Source: Chitinophagaceae bacterium (GTDB taxonomy: Bacteria; Bacteroidota; Bacteroidia; Cytophagales; Cytophagaceae). From it: a DNA stretch of 64,000 nt. Position 1 is the first letter of the stretch. The number at the start of each line of letters is the position of its first letter. Below the pieces are notes generated by a model. The model ran no database searches. It had not been told where the DNA came from and saw only the letters and a program-made list of their open reading frames with translations. The position numbers and the translations under genes are program-made. This document shows, piece by piece, positions 45,924 to 55,157 of this stretch. The stretch is taken from positions 1 through 64,000 of the forward strand of contig JAQBNU010000098.1 in NCBI GenBank assembly GCA_028288365.1, read 5' to 3'.

Positions 45924-47567
45924 TTATTTCCATTGCTTGTATAAATTGATCAATGCATTGGTAGAGGCATCGTGCGAACTGATGGTGCCATTGCTTTCCA
46001 ACTCTGGTAATATCTTTTTGGCCAATTGTTTACCTAGCTCTACACCCCACTGGTCAAAGGCATTGACACCCCACACCACACTTTGTACATATATTTTTTG
46101 TTCGTACATCGCAAGCAATGCACCCAATACATGCGGTGTGATTTTTTTCGCAAGGAAAGAATTGGTTGGTCTGTTTCCAGTGAAAACTTTATGAGGTATT
46201 AATTCAGCAACGGCTTCTTTGCTGAGTCCTTCTTTTTCCAATTCAGCTTTTACTTCTTCCGCTGTTTTGCCGGTCATGAGCGCTTCTGTTTGCGCAAAAA
46301 AGTTGGCCAGCAATTTAGGATGATGATCAGAAATAGGATTATGAGATTTTGCAGGAGCTATAAAATCACAAGGAATTAATTTCGTGCCTTGGTGGATCAA
46401 TTGGTAGAATGCGTGCTGACCGTTGGTACCAGGCTCTCCCCAGATGATAGGTCCGGTAGAGTAGTTGACACTTGTTCCGTCTTTTTGTACGCCTTTACCG
46501 TTACTTTCCATATCGCCTTGTTGGAAGTAAGCAGCAAAGCGGTGCATGTATTGATCGTAAGGAAGAATAGCATGAGAATCCGCACCATGGAAATTATTGT
46601 ACCACACGCCAAGCATAGCCAATACTACAGGAATATTTTTATCCCAGGCTGTAGTCTTGAAGTGCATGTCCATGTCGTGTGCGCCGCTCAACAATTCTTC
46701 GAAATGGTCGAAGCCTATGTATAACGCAATAGATAATCCGATCGCTGACCACAACGAATAACGTCCGCCTACCCAATCCCAGAATTCAAACATGTTGTCT
46801 GTATCGATGCCGAAAGCAGACACTGCTTTCGCATTGGTAGAAAGTGCCACGAAATGTTTGGCAATCGCAGCGTTGTCTGCTTTGGATGTACTCAGGAACC
46901 AAGCCCTTGCAGATTCAGCATTGGTAAGGGTTTCCTGTGTAGTAAATGTTTTAGAAGCAACAATGAATAAAGTAGTTTCAGGATTCAAATGCTTTACCGC
47001 TTCGGCCATGTGCGTACCATCGACGTTAGAAACAAAGTGCAAATTCAGGTTGGCTTGTCCGTAAGGTTTCAATGCTTCTGTCACCATGTATGGTCCAAGA
47101 TCAGAACCACCGATCCCGATGTTGACGATATCTGTCATGGCTTTACCTGAAAATCCTTTCCATGCACCACTGCGTACTTTTTCTGTAAAGACGTTCATCT
47201 TTGCCAATACCTGATTGATATCCGGCATGACATCTTTGCCATCTGAATAAATAGGTGTGTTGGAACGATTGCGCAGCGCGACATGTAGCACAGAACGTTT
47301 TTCTGTGTTGTTGATTTTATCTCCGGCAAACATCGCATCAATGGCTTCTCTCAATTTGACTTCGTCAGCCAATTGAGAAAATAATTTCATCGTGGTTTCA
47401 TTGATTCTGTTTTTGGAGAAATCTACATATAAATCTTTCCACTGTATAGAAAATGCATTGGCTCTGCCGGGATTGCTTTTAAAGCTGTCTCGCAAGTGTT
47501 GGTCTTTCGTCTCCTGATAATGTTTTTCAAGGGCTTTCCAGGCAGGCAAATTCAAAAGGTCTTTCAT
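45924..47567 (-). CDS. pgi: Glucose-6-phosphate isomerase
   Basis: 547 residues. The sugar-phosphate binding signature [17 protein letters not shown] and the conserved [22 protein letters not shown], plus the [11 protein letters not shown] and [11 protein letters not shown] blocks, identify PGI. It interconverts glucose-6-phosphate and fructose-6-phosphate in the cytoplasm. Length matches the E. coli-type enzyme. It converges on the giant gene and has 161 bp of AT-rich upstream DNA with no clear promoter. Confidence 0.98.
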   Translation of the reverse strand: MKDLLNLPAWKALEKHYQETKDQHLRDSFKSNPGRANAFSIQWKDLYVDFSKNRINETTMKLFSQLADEVKLREAIDAMFAGDKINNTEKRSVLHVALRNRSNTPIYSDGKDVMPDINQVLAKMNVFTEKVRSGAWKGFSGKAMTDIVNIGIGGSDLGPYMVTEALKPYGQANLNLHFVSNVDGTHMAEAVKHLNPETTLFIVASKTFTTQETLTNAESARAWFLSTSKADNAAIAKHFVALSTNAKAVSAFGIDTDNMFEFWDWVGGRYSLWSAIGLSIALYIGFDHFEELLSGAHDMDMHFKTTAWDKNIPVVLAMLGVWYNNFHGADSHAILPYDQYMHRFAAYFQQGDMESNGKGVQKDGTSVNYSTGPIIWGEPGTNGQHAFYQLIHQGTKLIPCDFIAPAKSHNPISDHHPKLLANFFAQTEALMTGKTAEEVKAELEKEGLSKEAVAELIPHKVFTGNRPTNSFLAKKITPHVLGALLAMYEQKIYVQSVVWGVNAFDQWGVELGKQLAKKILPELESNGTISSHDASTNALINLYKQWK

Positions 47568-47728
47568 AGATAATGTTTTTCAGTTCATAATTATGTCTGG
47601 CAACTTAAGAAAAAAATAGAATTTAAAAAAAGTGAATTATATGCTGTAATCAGTGAATGGTAAATGAAATGATAATAGTGATACTAATACTGCGTTAAAG
47701 TAAAACTTTGGTCAGGATGTTTTGTGCA

Positions 47729-48667
47729 CTATTTTGTACCTGGTCTGGTAACTTTTTTCTTTTGCAATCTTTTTTTAATAGGATCTTCTTCTACCGAGCC
47801 CGCTTCTACCGGTTTTCCGTCCATTATGATGAGGTTGCCGCGCTCATTCCATTCTTTCATGACGACCGGTTCTTTTTGTTCCTCGTAGCCGCTTTCTCCG
47901 TAAAGTAATTCTCTTTGTCGCTTGTCGGTGTTGTCAAAATATTCTACCCATGTGCCGATGCGACGACCGTTTTCGTATTGACCTTTTAGTTTGATATTCC
48001 CTTTTTCGGAGAATAAATAATAATCTCCTTCTTTCAAACCGTAAGCATAAGGAATCACTTCGTGTGGTCTTTTACGTTCGTTGTCAAAGTACTCTATCTT
48101 TGCTTCTTTGGGCCATCCACGGAAATATTTTGTCTTACCGATGAGGATGGATTTTTTATCGTATTTTTCCCAGCGAGCATTTTTTGTGCCGATGTAAAAA
48201 ACTCCTTCTTCTATGATTTCCCCGTTGTACATCCGCTTGTAAGGGCCGTGTAGGATGCGGTAATTTTTGCGTTTCCCTTCTTCAATTTTACTGACCTTTT
48301 TGATTTTACCGGCAGTAATATCAAAAACATAAATTTCAGGAACGAAGGCATTCGGTTCTCTGTATTTTTTCAGTGTAAAAAACAATTCTACTGTTACTCG
48401 TTCTCCATCACCTGCTCGTGTAAAGCCGCGTCTGGTCTTGATGCCGTAGAATGTTTTTTTCTTGCCTTTCTTTTTCTTGTTCTTACCTTTTTTACGCAAG
48501 TAAGCATTCACTGTATCCGCACCCATATCGATCTCAGGTATGGAATCTGTTTCTATCACATAAAACACATCTTTTTTCTTGGGCGGATTGGCTGGCGCCT
48601 GCGCAAAGAGCAGCGTGCCGGACAACAGGCAAAGAATAAAGACAGGAATGAAATAGTTCAGGCGCAT
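47729..48667 (-). CDS. Secreted YwqK/MORN-like repeat protein
   Basis: 312 residues with a signal peptide (ending LLFAQ). A very basic segment (RKKGKNKKKKGKKKTFYG) follows. Then come MORN-like repeats in the YwqK-type layout: MYNGEIIEEGVFYIGTK, IGKTKYFRGWPKEAKIEYF, IKLKGQYENGRRIGTWVEYF. These fold as a beta-meander and in this phylum occur in many exported or membrane-bound proteins. 'Toxin-antitoxin YwqK antitoxin' is a common label for the family but nothing here supports that role. The C-terminus is again basic (KKRLQKKK). Confidence 0.78.
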   Translation of the reverse strand: MRLNYFIPVFILCLLSGTLLFAQAPANPPKKKDVFYVIETDSIPEIDMGADTVNAYLRKKGKNKKKKGKKKTFYGIKTRRGFTRAGDGERVTVELFFTLKKYREPNAFVPEIYVFDITAGKIKKVSKIEEGKRKNYRILHGPYKRMYNGEIIEEGVFYIGTKNARWEKYDKKSILIGKTKYFRGWPKEAKIEYFDNERKRPHEVIPYAYGLKEGDYYLFSEKGNIKLKGQYENGRRIGTWVEYFDNTDKRQRELLYGESGYEEQKEPVVMKEWNERGNLIIMDGKPVEAGSVEEDPIKKRLQKKKVTRPGTK

Positions 48668-48717
48668 AGCGTATTCAAAACGATGCTAATATAGAAAAAT
48701 TATGCATGGTCTTAATA

Positions 48718-48752
48718 TAAAAAGGCTCGTTCTTTTTTGGTAAAAACGAGCC
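48718..48752 (-). terminator. Intrinsic terminator-like hairpin after htpG
   Basis: GGCTCGTT (48723-48730) and AACGAGCC (48744-48751) form the stem; in the leftward direction a T-rich run follows (48714-48722). It lies between htpG and the YwqK-like gene, after the palindrome pair. Confidence 0.6.
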
Positions 48753-48764
48753 TCGATATTTACT

Positions 48765-48883
48765 TCTTGTTGGCGTCTCGCCAACAAGTGATAGTATAGA
48801 ACGGGTCTAGCAATTTTACTAAATGACTCTGTATAGAGTTTTATACAAACAGGTGTTGGCGTCCCGAAGTCTCGGGACAACAC
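48765..48883. repeat. REP-doublet-like palindrome pair, site A
   Basis: First palindrome CTTGTTGGCG-TCT-CGCCAACAAG (48765-48787). Second, at 48851-48883, GGTGTTG/CAACACC with an inner TCCCGA/TCGGGA stem. They are 63 bp apart, beyond the htpG stop. Sites B and C carry the same first palindrome. Confidence 0.7.
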
Positions 48884-48894
48884 CAAGTCTTTTA

Positions 48895-50715
48895 TTAATT
48901 TTGATTCAACAAAGAGATGCTGCGCTCAATGAATTTGGTCAGCGATTCTCCTTTTAATAAACCTTGAGATAGTAAAGCAATGTCTAACGTTTGTCCTGCC
49001 AGTACCTGTTGTTCCTGTTCAGATAACTTCAACAACTTTTGAAGCAATGGATGATTTTCGTTGACGACGGCAATGAATTCTTCTTTCATGAAATTGCCGA
49101 ACATTCCGCCACCACCTGTGGCTGACATGTCTTTCATGCGGCGGATAAATTCAGGAACGGTAATGGTCACCGGCATTTCATCGACAGGAAGCACTTCTGT
49201 CGCTACTCTCAATCCTTTTCCTTCAGAGGCTTTGGTGAAGATGGCCGTCACTTTTTCTTTGTCTTCTGCACTCAATACACTTTCTCTTACTTCGTCTTTC
49301 TCAATCAGTTTTTCAATGCTATCAGAGTCTACACGCTTCAAACTTGTTTTCTCCAGTTTGCTTTCCAATTGATTGATGAAATGCGAGTCAATGGCTGAAT
49401 CCAGCACCAATACATCGTACCCACGCTTGCGGGCAGATTGAATGTATGAGTCTTGTTCTGATGCATTGCTGGTATATAGGAATACTGTGCTGCCGTTTTT
49501 ATCTGTTTGATTGGCTTTTACTTTCTCACTATATTTTTCTATCGTTAAATATTCTCCGTTCGTGTTTTTTAGCAAGCAGAAGTTTTTTGCTTTCTCGTAA
49601 AACTTCTCGTCGCTGATCATGCCGTATTTTACAAACAAACTGATGTCGTCCCATTTCTCCTGAAACGATTCAGGATTTTGATTGTAAATCTCCTGCAATT
49701 TATCGGCTACTTTTTTCGTGATGTGACTGTTGATCTTTTTAACATTACCATCGGCTTGCAAGAAGCTTCTGGATACGTTCAACGGAATGTCCGGTGAATC
49801 GAGCACACCATGAAGCAACATCAAGAACTCAGGCACTACATCTTTCACTTCGTCAGTGATGAATACCTGACGACTGTACAACTGAATTTTGTTGCGTTGA
49901 AATTCAAAGTCTTTTTTCAGTTTAGGAAAATACAATACACCGGTCAGGTTGAAAGGGTAGTCTACGTTCAGGTGGATCCAAAACAAAGGATCTTCTGACA
50001 TCGGGTATAATTTTTTATAAAAGGAAATGTAATCTTCATCCGTCAATTCCGATGGGCTCTTTGTCCAAAGCGGTGCAGTATCGTTAATGATCTTGCCATC
50101 AAATTCTATTTCTATCGGCAAGAAGCGACAGTATTTATTAAGAATGGATTCTATGCGGTAGTTGTCCAAAAACTCTGTAGAGTCATCAGCAATGTGCAAG
50201 ATGATGTCGGTACCTCTTTCTGTTTTGTCACTTGGACCGATGGTAAACTCTGTGGATCCATCGCAGGTCCAGTGTGCAGCTTGCGAACCTTCTTTGGAAG
50301 AGAGGGTGTTGATCTCAACGTTTTTAGATACCATGAAGGCCGAATAAAAACCAAGACCGAAATTACCGATGATTTGTGACGTGTCGGTTTTGTCTTTGTA
50401 TTGTTCGATGAATTCCGTTGCTCCGGAAAAGGCGATCTGGTTGATGTATTTTTTGATGTCATCGGCTGTCATCCCGATACCGCGGTCGCTGATGGTGATG
50501 GTTTTGTTTTCTGCATTGACGGCTACAGAAACTTTCAGTTCTCCTACTTCGCCGTTGAATTCGCCAAGAGACGAAAGACGTTTTATTTTCTGACTGGCAT
50601 CGACGGCATTGGATACCAATTCGCGAAGAAAGATTTCATGATCAGCGTATAGAAATTTTTTGATGATCGGAAAGATGTTTTCCGTGTGAATGGATATGGT
50701 ACCTTTTTCTTCCAT
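48895..50715 (-). CDS. htpG: Molecular chaperone HtpG (Hsp90)
   Basis: 606 residues. N-terminal ATPase domain with the Hsp90 motifs ELVSNAVDASQKI, GIGMTADDIKKYINQIAFSG, and IGNFGLGFYSAFMV; middle domain (LLHGVLDSPDIPLNVSRSFLQ), and a C-terminal dimerisation domain. Slightly shorter than E. coli HtpG, as usual for Bacteroidota. It is an ATP-dependent cytosolic chaperone. It lies downstream of the OmpA-family gene, across a GC-rich repeat, and no heat-shock promoter element could be recognised. Confidence 0.98.
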   Translation of the reverse strand: MEEKGTISIHTENIFPIIKKFLYADHEIFLRELVSNAVDASQKIKRLSSLGEFNGEVGELKVSVAVNAENKTITISDRGIGMTADDIKKYINQIAFSGATEFIEQYKDKTDTSQIIGNFGLGFYSAFMVSKNVEINTLSSKEGSQAAHWTCDGSTEFTIGPSDKTERGTDIILHIADDSTEFLDNYRIESILNKYCRFLPIEIEFDGKIINDTAPLWTKSPSELTDEDYISFYKKLYPMSEDPLFWIHLNVDYPFNLTGVLYFPKLKKDFEFQRNKIQLYSRQVFITDEVKDVVPEFLMLLHGVLDSPDIPLNVSRSFLQADGNVKKINSHITKKVADKLQEIYNQNPESFQEKWDDISLFVKYGMISDEKFYEKAKNFCLLKNTNGEYLTIEKYSEKVKANQTDKNGSTVFLYTSNASEQDSYIQSARKRGYDVLVLDSAIDSHFINQLESKLEKTSLKRVDSDSIEKLIEKDEVRESVLSAEDKEKVTAIFTKASEGKGLRVATEVLPVDEMPVTITVPEFIRRMKDMSATGGGGMFGNFMKEEFIAVVNENHPLLQKLLKLSEQEQQVLAGQTLDIALLSQGLLKGESLTKFIERSISLLNQN

Positions 50716-50848
50716 GATTATTTGATGTTATGTTTTGCTTGATGAATGTGATGATCTTTTGTTTTCAATAATTATTCCAAAAATGAAAAGCTGTCAGGAT
50801 GGCAGGATATATTTTTTGTATTCAATAGAAAGATGATCTTGTTGATGT

Positions 50849-50977
50849 GGGCGTTTCCCCGCCTTTCATCCTTTCAGCTTATAGAAGCCTTGAGGGCGGG
50901 GCCGGGCTCTCGCTCCAAGTCCGCCTGCCGCACAAATCGGCGCGCTTCGGGCTTTCTACTCGATCCCTAACGCAAAG
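50849..50977. repeat. GC-rich dispersed repeat, copy 2
   Basis: Starts GGGCGTTTCCCC and ends with GATCCCTAACGC at 50962-50973. Shares CTCGATCCCTAACGC and the GGCGGGGCCGGG, AAGTCCGCC and CGCACAAATC blocks with copy 1. It lies within the 268-bp gap between htpG and the OmpA-family gene, immediately past the latter's stop. Confidence 0.75.
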
Positions 50978-50983
50978 GAACAG

Positions 50984-52852
50984 TTATAGGATTTTTAATT
51001 CTGTTCGTCGGTTCAATTGTTTTCCTGCCTCCGTATTATTGTCTGCCACGGGATTTTTGCTGCCATAGCCGACGGCCTTGAGACGTGCAGCGGGTACACC
51101 ATTTTGTATGAGAAAAGCGACAACGCTTTGTGCTCTTTTTTCGGATAGTTGTTGATTGGTGGCTTCGCTTCCTACATTGTCGGTGTGACCGGAAATTTCA
51201 ATTTTGGTGGAAGGATTGTCTTGCAACAATTTAGCCACACGCAGCAATTCACTTTTTGATTCCATGCGCAACTGGTCTTTGCCCGTATCATAGAATACAT
51301 TTTTCAATACCATTTTACTACCCGCTTTGTTGTCGACCATCACGATGTCTTTTTTCTCCTGCTTGAATCCTGCGTTGGACGTGAGGTATACGTTTTCTGA
51401 ATAAAATAATTTACCTGGTTTTTCGATCGTCACTCCGTAGTTATGATCAGAAGGCAAGGCAATGAGATATTCTCCTGTTTCAGCATTTGATTTATATTCT
51501 CCGAGGACTTCTCCTGTTTGATTATCGTTGACAGTGATCTTTGCTTCTATGCTGTTGCCTGTGGCATCTTTAATTTTCCCTTTCATCAACGTGAGTTCAG
51601 GTTCTTTTGCGCTGATGGGCATGCGTACGGAGTAAAGATCTTGTTTACCTAAACCACCGTCTTTGTCGGAAGCGTAATAACCTACTTTACCTTCTGCTCC
51701 TAAAACGAAGTACAAGTCGTTGCCTGCAGTGTTCATGGGATAGCCGAGGTTCTCTGGTTTGCTCCATCCGCCGCCACCGATCATCGTGACTTTGAATACA
51801 TCGTAACCGCCCATGGTGCTGTGGCCTTTTGAACTAAAATACAATGTCTTCCCATCCGGATGCATGTAAGGACTGTCTTCGTCGTACTCCGTGTTGAAAG
51901 GAAGTTTGACTGGCTTAGACCAATTGTCACCAGATGTTTTTCGGCACATGTAGATGTCGCGTTGCGAACTGAAATCGCCGGCTCTCACAAAGAAGAGTGT
52001 TCGTCCATCCGGAGCTAAACTCGCGCAGGTTTCAAACAATGGGCTGTTAAAAGAAACAGGAACAGGATTGCTCCATTTTTTTCCGTTCAATTCTGATTTA
52101 TAAATATCTCCGCCGTTTGAACCACGGTAAAGAAAAATAGTTTGTCCATCTTCGGAAACACCTACGCATGCATCGTGTCCATCGGTGTTGAGCGGTGAAC
52201 CAGGATTACTAGGGGGAGACCAGGCACCGCCCTGGTTACCGCTAATGTAGATGTCTTCGTAATACAATCCGTCTTCCGCTATTTTTCCACCGGTAGAACC
52301 AGGTCTGCGGGAGGTGAAAAATAATTTGGAAAGATCGGCGGTGATCTGTGGCAAGTATTCCTGGTATTGTGTATTGACCGTAGGTCCGGCGTTGGTGATT
52401 TTAAAATCCTTGGGTTGACCGAGGTATTGTTTGCCATAACCACATTCGTTGATGTATTTGGAAATGGCTTTTTTATTGGTGTTGCCAGGATCTGCTTTTT
52501 GATAATAAGAAATGGCTTCGTCAAATTTATGACTGATGTGTAGTGCTTGAGCCAGGGTGAAATACATTTCCGGACTTGGTTTTCCGGAAAGCTTCACCGC
52601 GTTGTTGGCGGGCAACAGTGCTTTAGACTTCGGTCCCAGGATGAGGTAACATTGTGCAACGCGTAAGTTTAGGTAAGGATCATCCGCCTTATTCCCCAAA
52701 GCCACTTCGTAATTTTTCAGCGCTTCAAAATACTGTTTGTTGTCAAAAGCTTTGTCACCTTTGATGGTTGCTTTGTCTTGCGCCTGTACTTCCAGTGTGC
52801 AGCAAAGCAGGCTAAAAACAAACGAGCAGAGGAATAGTATTTTGTTTGTCAT
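50984..52852 (-). CDS. TPR/PD40/OmpA-domain outer-membrane protein of PorE-like layout
   Basis: 622 residues. Order: signal peptide (ending VQAQ, about 1-25); TPR region (about 28-130); WD40-like PD40 beta-propeller repeats (LFFTSRRPG, TLFFVRAG, TLYFSSKGH, about 165-410); a carboxypeptidase-regulatory-like domain (KGKIKDATGNSIEAKI, about 425-500); and a C-terminal OmpA peptidoglycan-binding domain with GHTDNVG and LSEKRAQSV. This four-part order is that of PorE, an envelope protein of the type IX secretion system, but the same layout occurs in other Bacteroidota envelope proteins. PorE is a lipoprotein; no convincing lipobox is visible here. Peptidoglycan anchoring is likely. Confidence 0.82.
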   Translation of the reverse strand: MTNKILFLCSFVFSLLCCTLEVQAQDKATIKGDKAFDNKQYFEALKNYEVALGNKADDPYLNLRVAQCYLILGPKSKALLPANNAVKLSGKPSPEMYFTLAQALHISHKFDEAISYYQKADPGNTNKKAISKYINECGYGKQYLGQPKDFKITNAGPTVNTQYQEYLPQITADLSKLFFTSRRPGSTGGKIAEDGLYYEDIYISGNQGGAWSPPSNPGSPLNTDGHDACVGVSEDGQTIFLYRGSNGGDIYKSELNGKKWSNPVPVSFNSPLFETCASLAPDGRTLFFVRAGDFSSQRDIYMCRKTSGDNWSKPVKLPFNTEYDEDSPYMHPDGKTLYFSSKGHSTMGGYDVFKVTMIGGGGWSKPENLGYPMNTAGNDLYFVLGAEGKVGYYASDKDGGLGKQDLYSVRMPISAKEPELTLMKGKIKDATGNSIEAKITVNDNQTGEVLGEYKSNAETGEYLIALPSDHNYGVTIEKPGKLFYSENVYLTSNAGFKQEKKDIVMVDNKAGSKMVLKNVFYDTGKDQLRMESKSELLRVAKLLQDNPSTKIEISGHTDNVGSEATNQQLSEKRAQSVVAFLIQNGVPAARLKAVGYGSKNPVADNNTEAGKQLNRRTELKIL

Positions 52853-52875
52853 GAATAATTAATTTTTATTTACTC

Positions 52876-52952
52876 GTTGTTGGCGTCTCGCCAACAACTC
52901 GACTGTATTCACACGTTTTCATACCATCACTTGTTGGCGGGACGCCAACAAG
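52876..52952. repeat. REP-doublet-like palindrome pair, site B
   Basis: GTTGTTGGCG-TCT-CGCCAACAAC (52876-52898) and CTTGTTGGCG-GGA-CGCCAACAAG (52930-52952), 31 bp apart, just upstream of the OmpA-family gene. The spacer ends in ACCATCACTTG, as at site C. Confidence 0.8.
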
Positions 52953-52988
52953 AAGTAAAAGCTTTGCGATGAACAAAGCTTAATTAAC

Positions 52989-53453
52989 TTATCTAATGCG
53001 GTCCACAGATCTAACGAGCTCTTCGTCTTTTTTAATGTAGCGGTTGGCCAATATATTTAATACGATAGCGATCAAAGGCAGGTAGAATCCAGGTTCGAAA
53101 TGTGCTACTGCATCAGCGTCAATCATGGTTTTGCCTTTGCCAATCACGAGGTAATAAGCCCCTACAATGAGACAAAGGAGAACAGAATTACCCAAACCAA
53201 GTTTCAATTGCAAAGAACGCTTTTTGAATTGTGAGATAGAAAAGAGGCTGATGCCGATAACGAGTATAACGAGAAGAGCTATGTATAGAACGCCATGGTA
53301 TTCTTCACCATCGATTGTTTTTTCTGAAAGATAAAAGGGTGTTAATAAAATGCTTTTCGCTGCTGTATCCGCCTTCCACACGGTAGAAAACAAATTAAGA
53401 GTCATGACGAATGCGAGCAGGCCTAGAAACAAGGTTTGAATTCTTTGTATCAT
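52989..53453 (-). CDS. DUF4293 family membrane protein
   Basis: 154 residues. The N-terminus MIQRIQTLFLGLLAFVM is the DUF4293 signature. Four membrane helices are visible (about 8-25, 55-75, 85-105, 125-142), with a short exposed loop after the first. Function is unknown. It is divergent from truA with only 42 bp between the starts, so the two promoters must overlap or lie inside coding sequence. Confidence 0.9.
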   Translation of the reverse strand: MIQRIQTLFLGLLAFVMTLNLFSTVWKADTAAKSILLTPFYLSEKTIDGEEYHGVLYIALLVILVIGISLFSISQFKKRSLQLKLGLGNSVLLCLIVGAYYLVIGKGKTMIDADAVAHFEPGFYLPLIAIVLNILANRYIKKDEELVRSVDRIR

Positions 53454-53495
53454 ATAAGTAGATTAGATTAAATTGCGTCTGAAATTTACAAAAAA

Positions 53496-54248
53496 TTGAG
53501 ATATTTTCTGGATATATCCTACAAAGGAACGGCTTTTCATGGATGGCAACGTCAGCCCAATGCACATACGGTGCAGGAAGCGCTGGAAGGGGCGATAGCG
53601 AAATTGCTGCAAGCGGATGTTCTGGTTACCGCCAGCGGTCGCACGGATACAGGTGTGCACGCGCTACAGCAGATGGTGCATTTTGATACGGAGCATTCTT
53701 TAAACGAAGACTTTATCTATAAACTCAATCACCTGTTGCCACATAGCATGGTGGTCAACCGGTTGTACCTTGTGGAGAATGATGCACATGCTCGCTTCGA
53801 TGCCATTTCCCGTTCGTATGAATACCACATTCATACGAGCAAAGATCCTTTTGTACTGGAACAATCTTACTATGTAAAGCCTTTGCTTGATCTGCAACGC
53901 TTGAATACAGCGGCTGCTTACCTGATAGGTAAACAAGATTTTTGTTCGTTCAGCAAAGTGCATACTGCTGTATCACATTTTGGTTGTGATGTGACAGAGG
54001 CACGTTGGGAACAACAGGGTAATAAAATTGTATTTCACGTAACGGCCAATCGTTTCCTGCGCGGCATGGTGCGCACGCTGGTTGGGTCGATGCTGGAAGT
54101 AGGCATAGGGAAAAAAGAACCGTATTGGATCAAAGAAATATTAGAGGCTAAAGATCGCAAAGCCGCGGGCAGAGCGGTAGACCCGGAAGGATTGTTTTTG
54201 ACAAAGGTTGTTTATCCGTCTTCCGTATTGGGAACACAAATTGTATAA
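53496..54248 (+). CDS. truA: tRNA pseudouridine(38-40) synthase TruA
   Basis: 250 residues. The catalytic Asp51 lies in SGRTDTGVHA. N-terminal RYFLDISYKGTAFHGWQRQ is the TruA start. It makes pseudouridine in the tRNA anticodon stem-loop. The only sensible start is TTG at 53496; no in-frame ATG lies before a stop 27 bp upstream and TTG gives the family N-terminus. It probably heads a rightward run with the ABC exporter pair (3-bp gap). Confidence 0.95.
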   Translation: MRYFLDISYKGTAFHGWQRQPNAHTVQEALEGAIAKLLQADVLVTASGRTDTGVHALQQMVHFDTEHSLNEDFIYKLNHLLPHSMVVNRLYLVENDAHARFDAISRSYEYHIHTSKDPFVLEQSYYVKPLLDLQRLNTAAAYLIGKQDFCSFSKVHTAVSHFGCDVTEARWEQQGNKIVFHVTANRFLRGMVRTLVGSMLEVGIGKKEPYWIKEILEAKDRKAAGRAVDPEGLFLTKVVYPSSVLGTQIV

Positions 54249-54251
54249 GCT

Positions 54252-55157
54252 ATGCTAAAAGTTAATGTGCTTACCAAATCATATAAAGGCAAGACCGTAT
54301 TGAAAGACGTATCGTTTGCAGTTGCTAACGGTGAAGTCTTAGGCATTATAGGGCCCAATGGTGCGGGCAAATCAACTCTGCTGAAAATCCTGTCAGGCAT
54401 CATTGATGCGGATGGAGGAGAAATAGTGTTGGATGGGAAATCACTTTCGATTTCTGATTCCAATACGTGGGGATATTTACCGGAAGAAAGAGGATTGTAT
54501 CCTCAAATGCGATTGCTTGATCAACTGATACATTTTGCAGGATTAAAAGGAATGGCAACAGCTGATGCTAAAAAGAAAGCGATCCAGCTGCTACAAGACT
54601 GGAAGATGGAGCAGTACTGCGCTTCGAAAGCCGGTGACTTATCAAAAGGGAATCAACAACGCATTCAATTTCTTACCACTATATTACACAATCCTTCACT
54701 GATTATTCTGGACGAACCGTTTTCAGGTTTGGACCCCATTCAAACAGATTGGCTGCAAGAGCAAATTCATCTTTTCAGAAAGCAAGGAAAGAAAATTATT
54801 TATTCCTCACATCACATGGACACTGTTGAAGCGTTGTGTGACCGTATATTGGTATTGCACGACGGAGCTATAAAAGCTTACGGAACAGCTAAAGAATTGT
54901 GCCGTCAGCCTATAGGCATGTGGCAGGTTTTATTGACAGGTGGTGATACTTCATGGCATGCTATGGTTCAAATTTTGAATATTAAAGAACAGGATAGTGG
55001 TCAATCACGCATTCGCTTTTCATTGGGCAACGCAGCACTTCCCGCTGTGATCGCAGCGATAGAAAGAAGTGGAGCCACGATAGAGTCCATTAAGCGATAC
55101 AAACGATCGTTGTATGAAGTATTTGTTCAGTTAACTTCAGGTACTGATGCAGAGTAA
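54252..55157 (+). CDS. ABC transporter ATP-binding protein (NatA-like)
   Basis: 301 residues. Walker A GPNGAGKSTLLK, signature LSKGNQQR (the Lys-Gly form typical of NatA/YhaQ-type exporters), Walker B LIILDEPFSGLDP, and H-loop YSSHHMD are intact. The C-terminal extension (residues about 215-300) is like the ABC-2 drug/Na+ exporter group. It overlaps the permease gene by 11 bp, so the pair is translationally coupled. Substrate is unknown; NatAB exports Na+. Confidence 0.92.
   Translation: MLKVNVLTKSYKGKTVLKDVSFAVANGEVLGIIGPNGAGKSTLLKILSGIIDADGGEIVLDGKSLSISDSNTWGYLPEERGLYPQMRLLDQLIHFAGLKGMATADAKKKAIQLLQDWKMEQYCASKAGDLSKGNQQRIQFLTTILHNPSLIILDEPFSGLDPIQTDWLQEQIHLFRKQGKKIIYSSHHMDTVEALCDRILVLHDGAIKAYGTAKELCRQPIGMWQVLLTGGDTSWHAMVQILNIKEQDSGQSRIRFSLGNAALPAVIAAIERSGATIESIKRYKRSLYEVFVQLTSGTDAE

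Noticed and set aside
47729-48667. A toxin-antitoxin pair suggested by the YwqK-like label
   Set aside because: The repeats are MORN-like in an exported protein and no toxin gene is adjacent.
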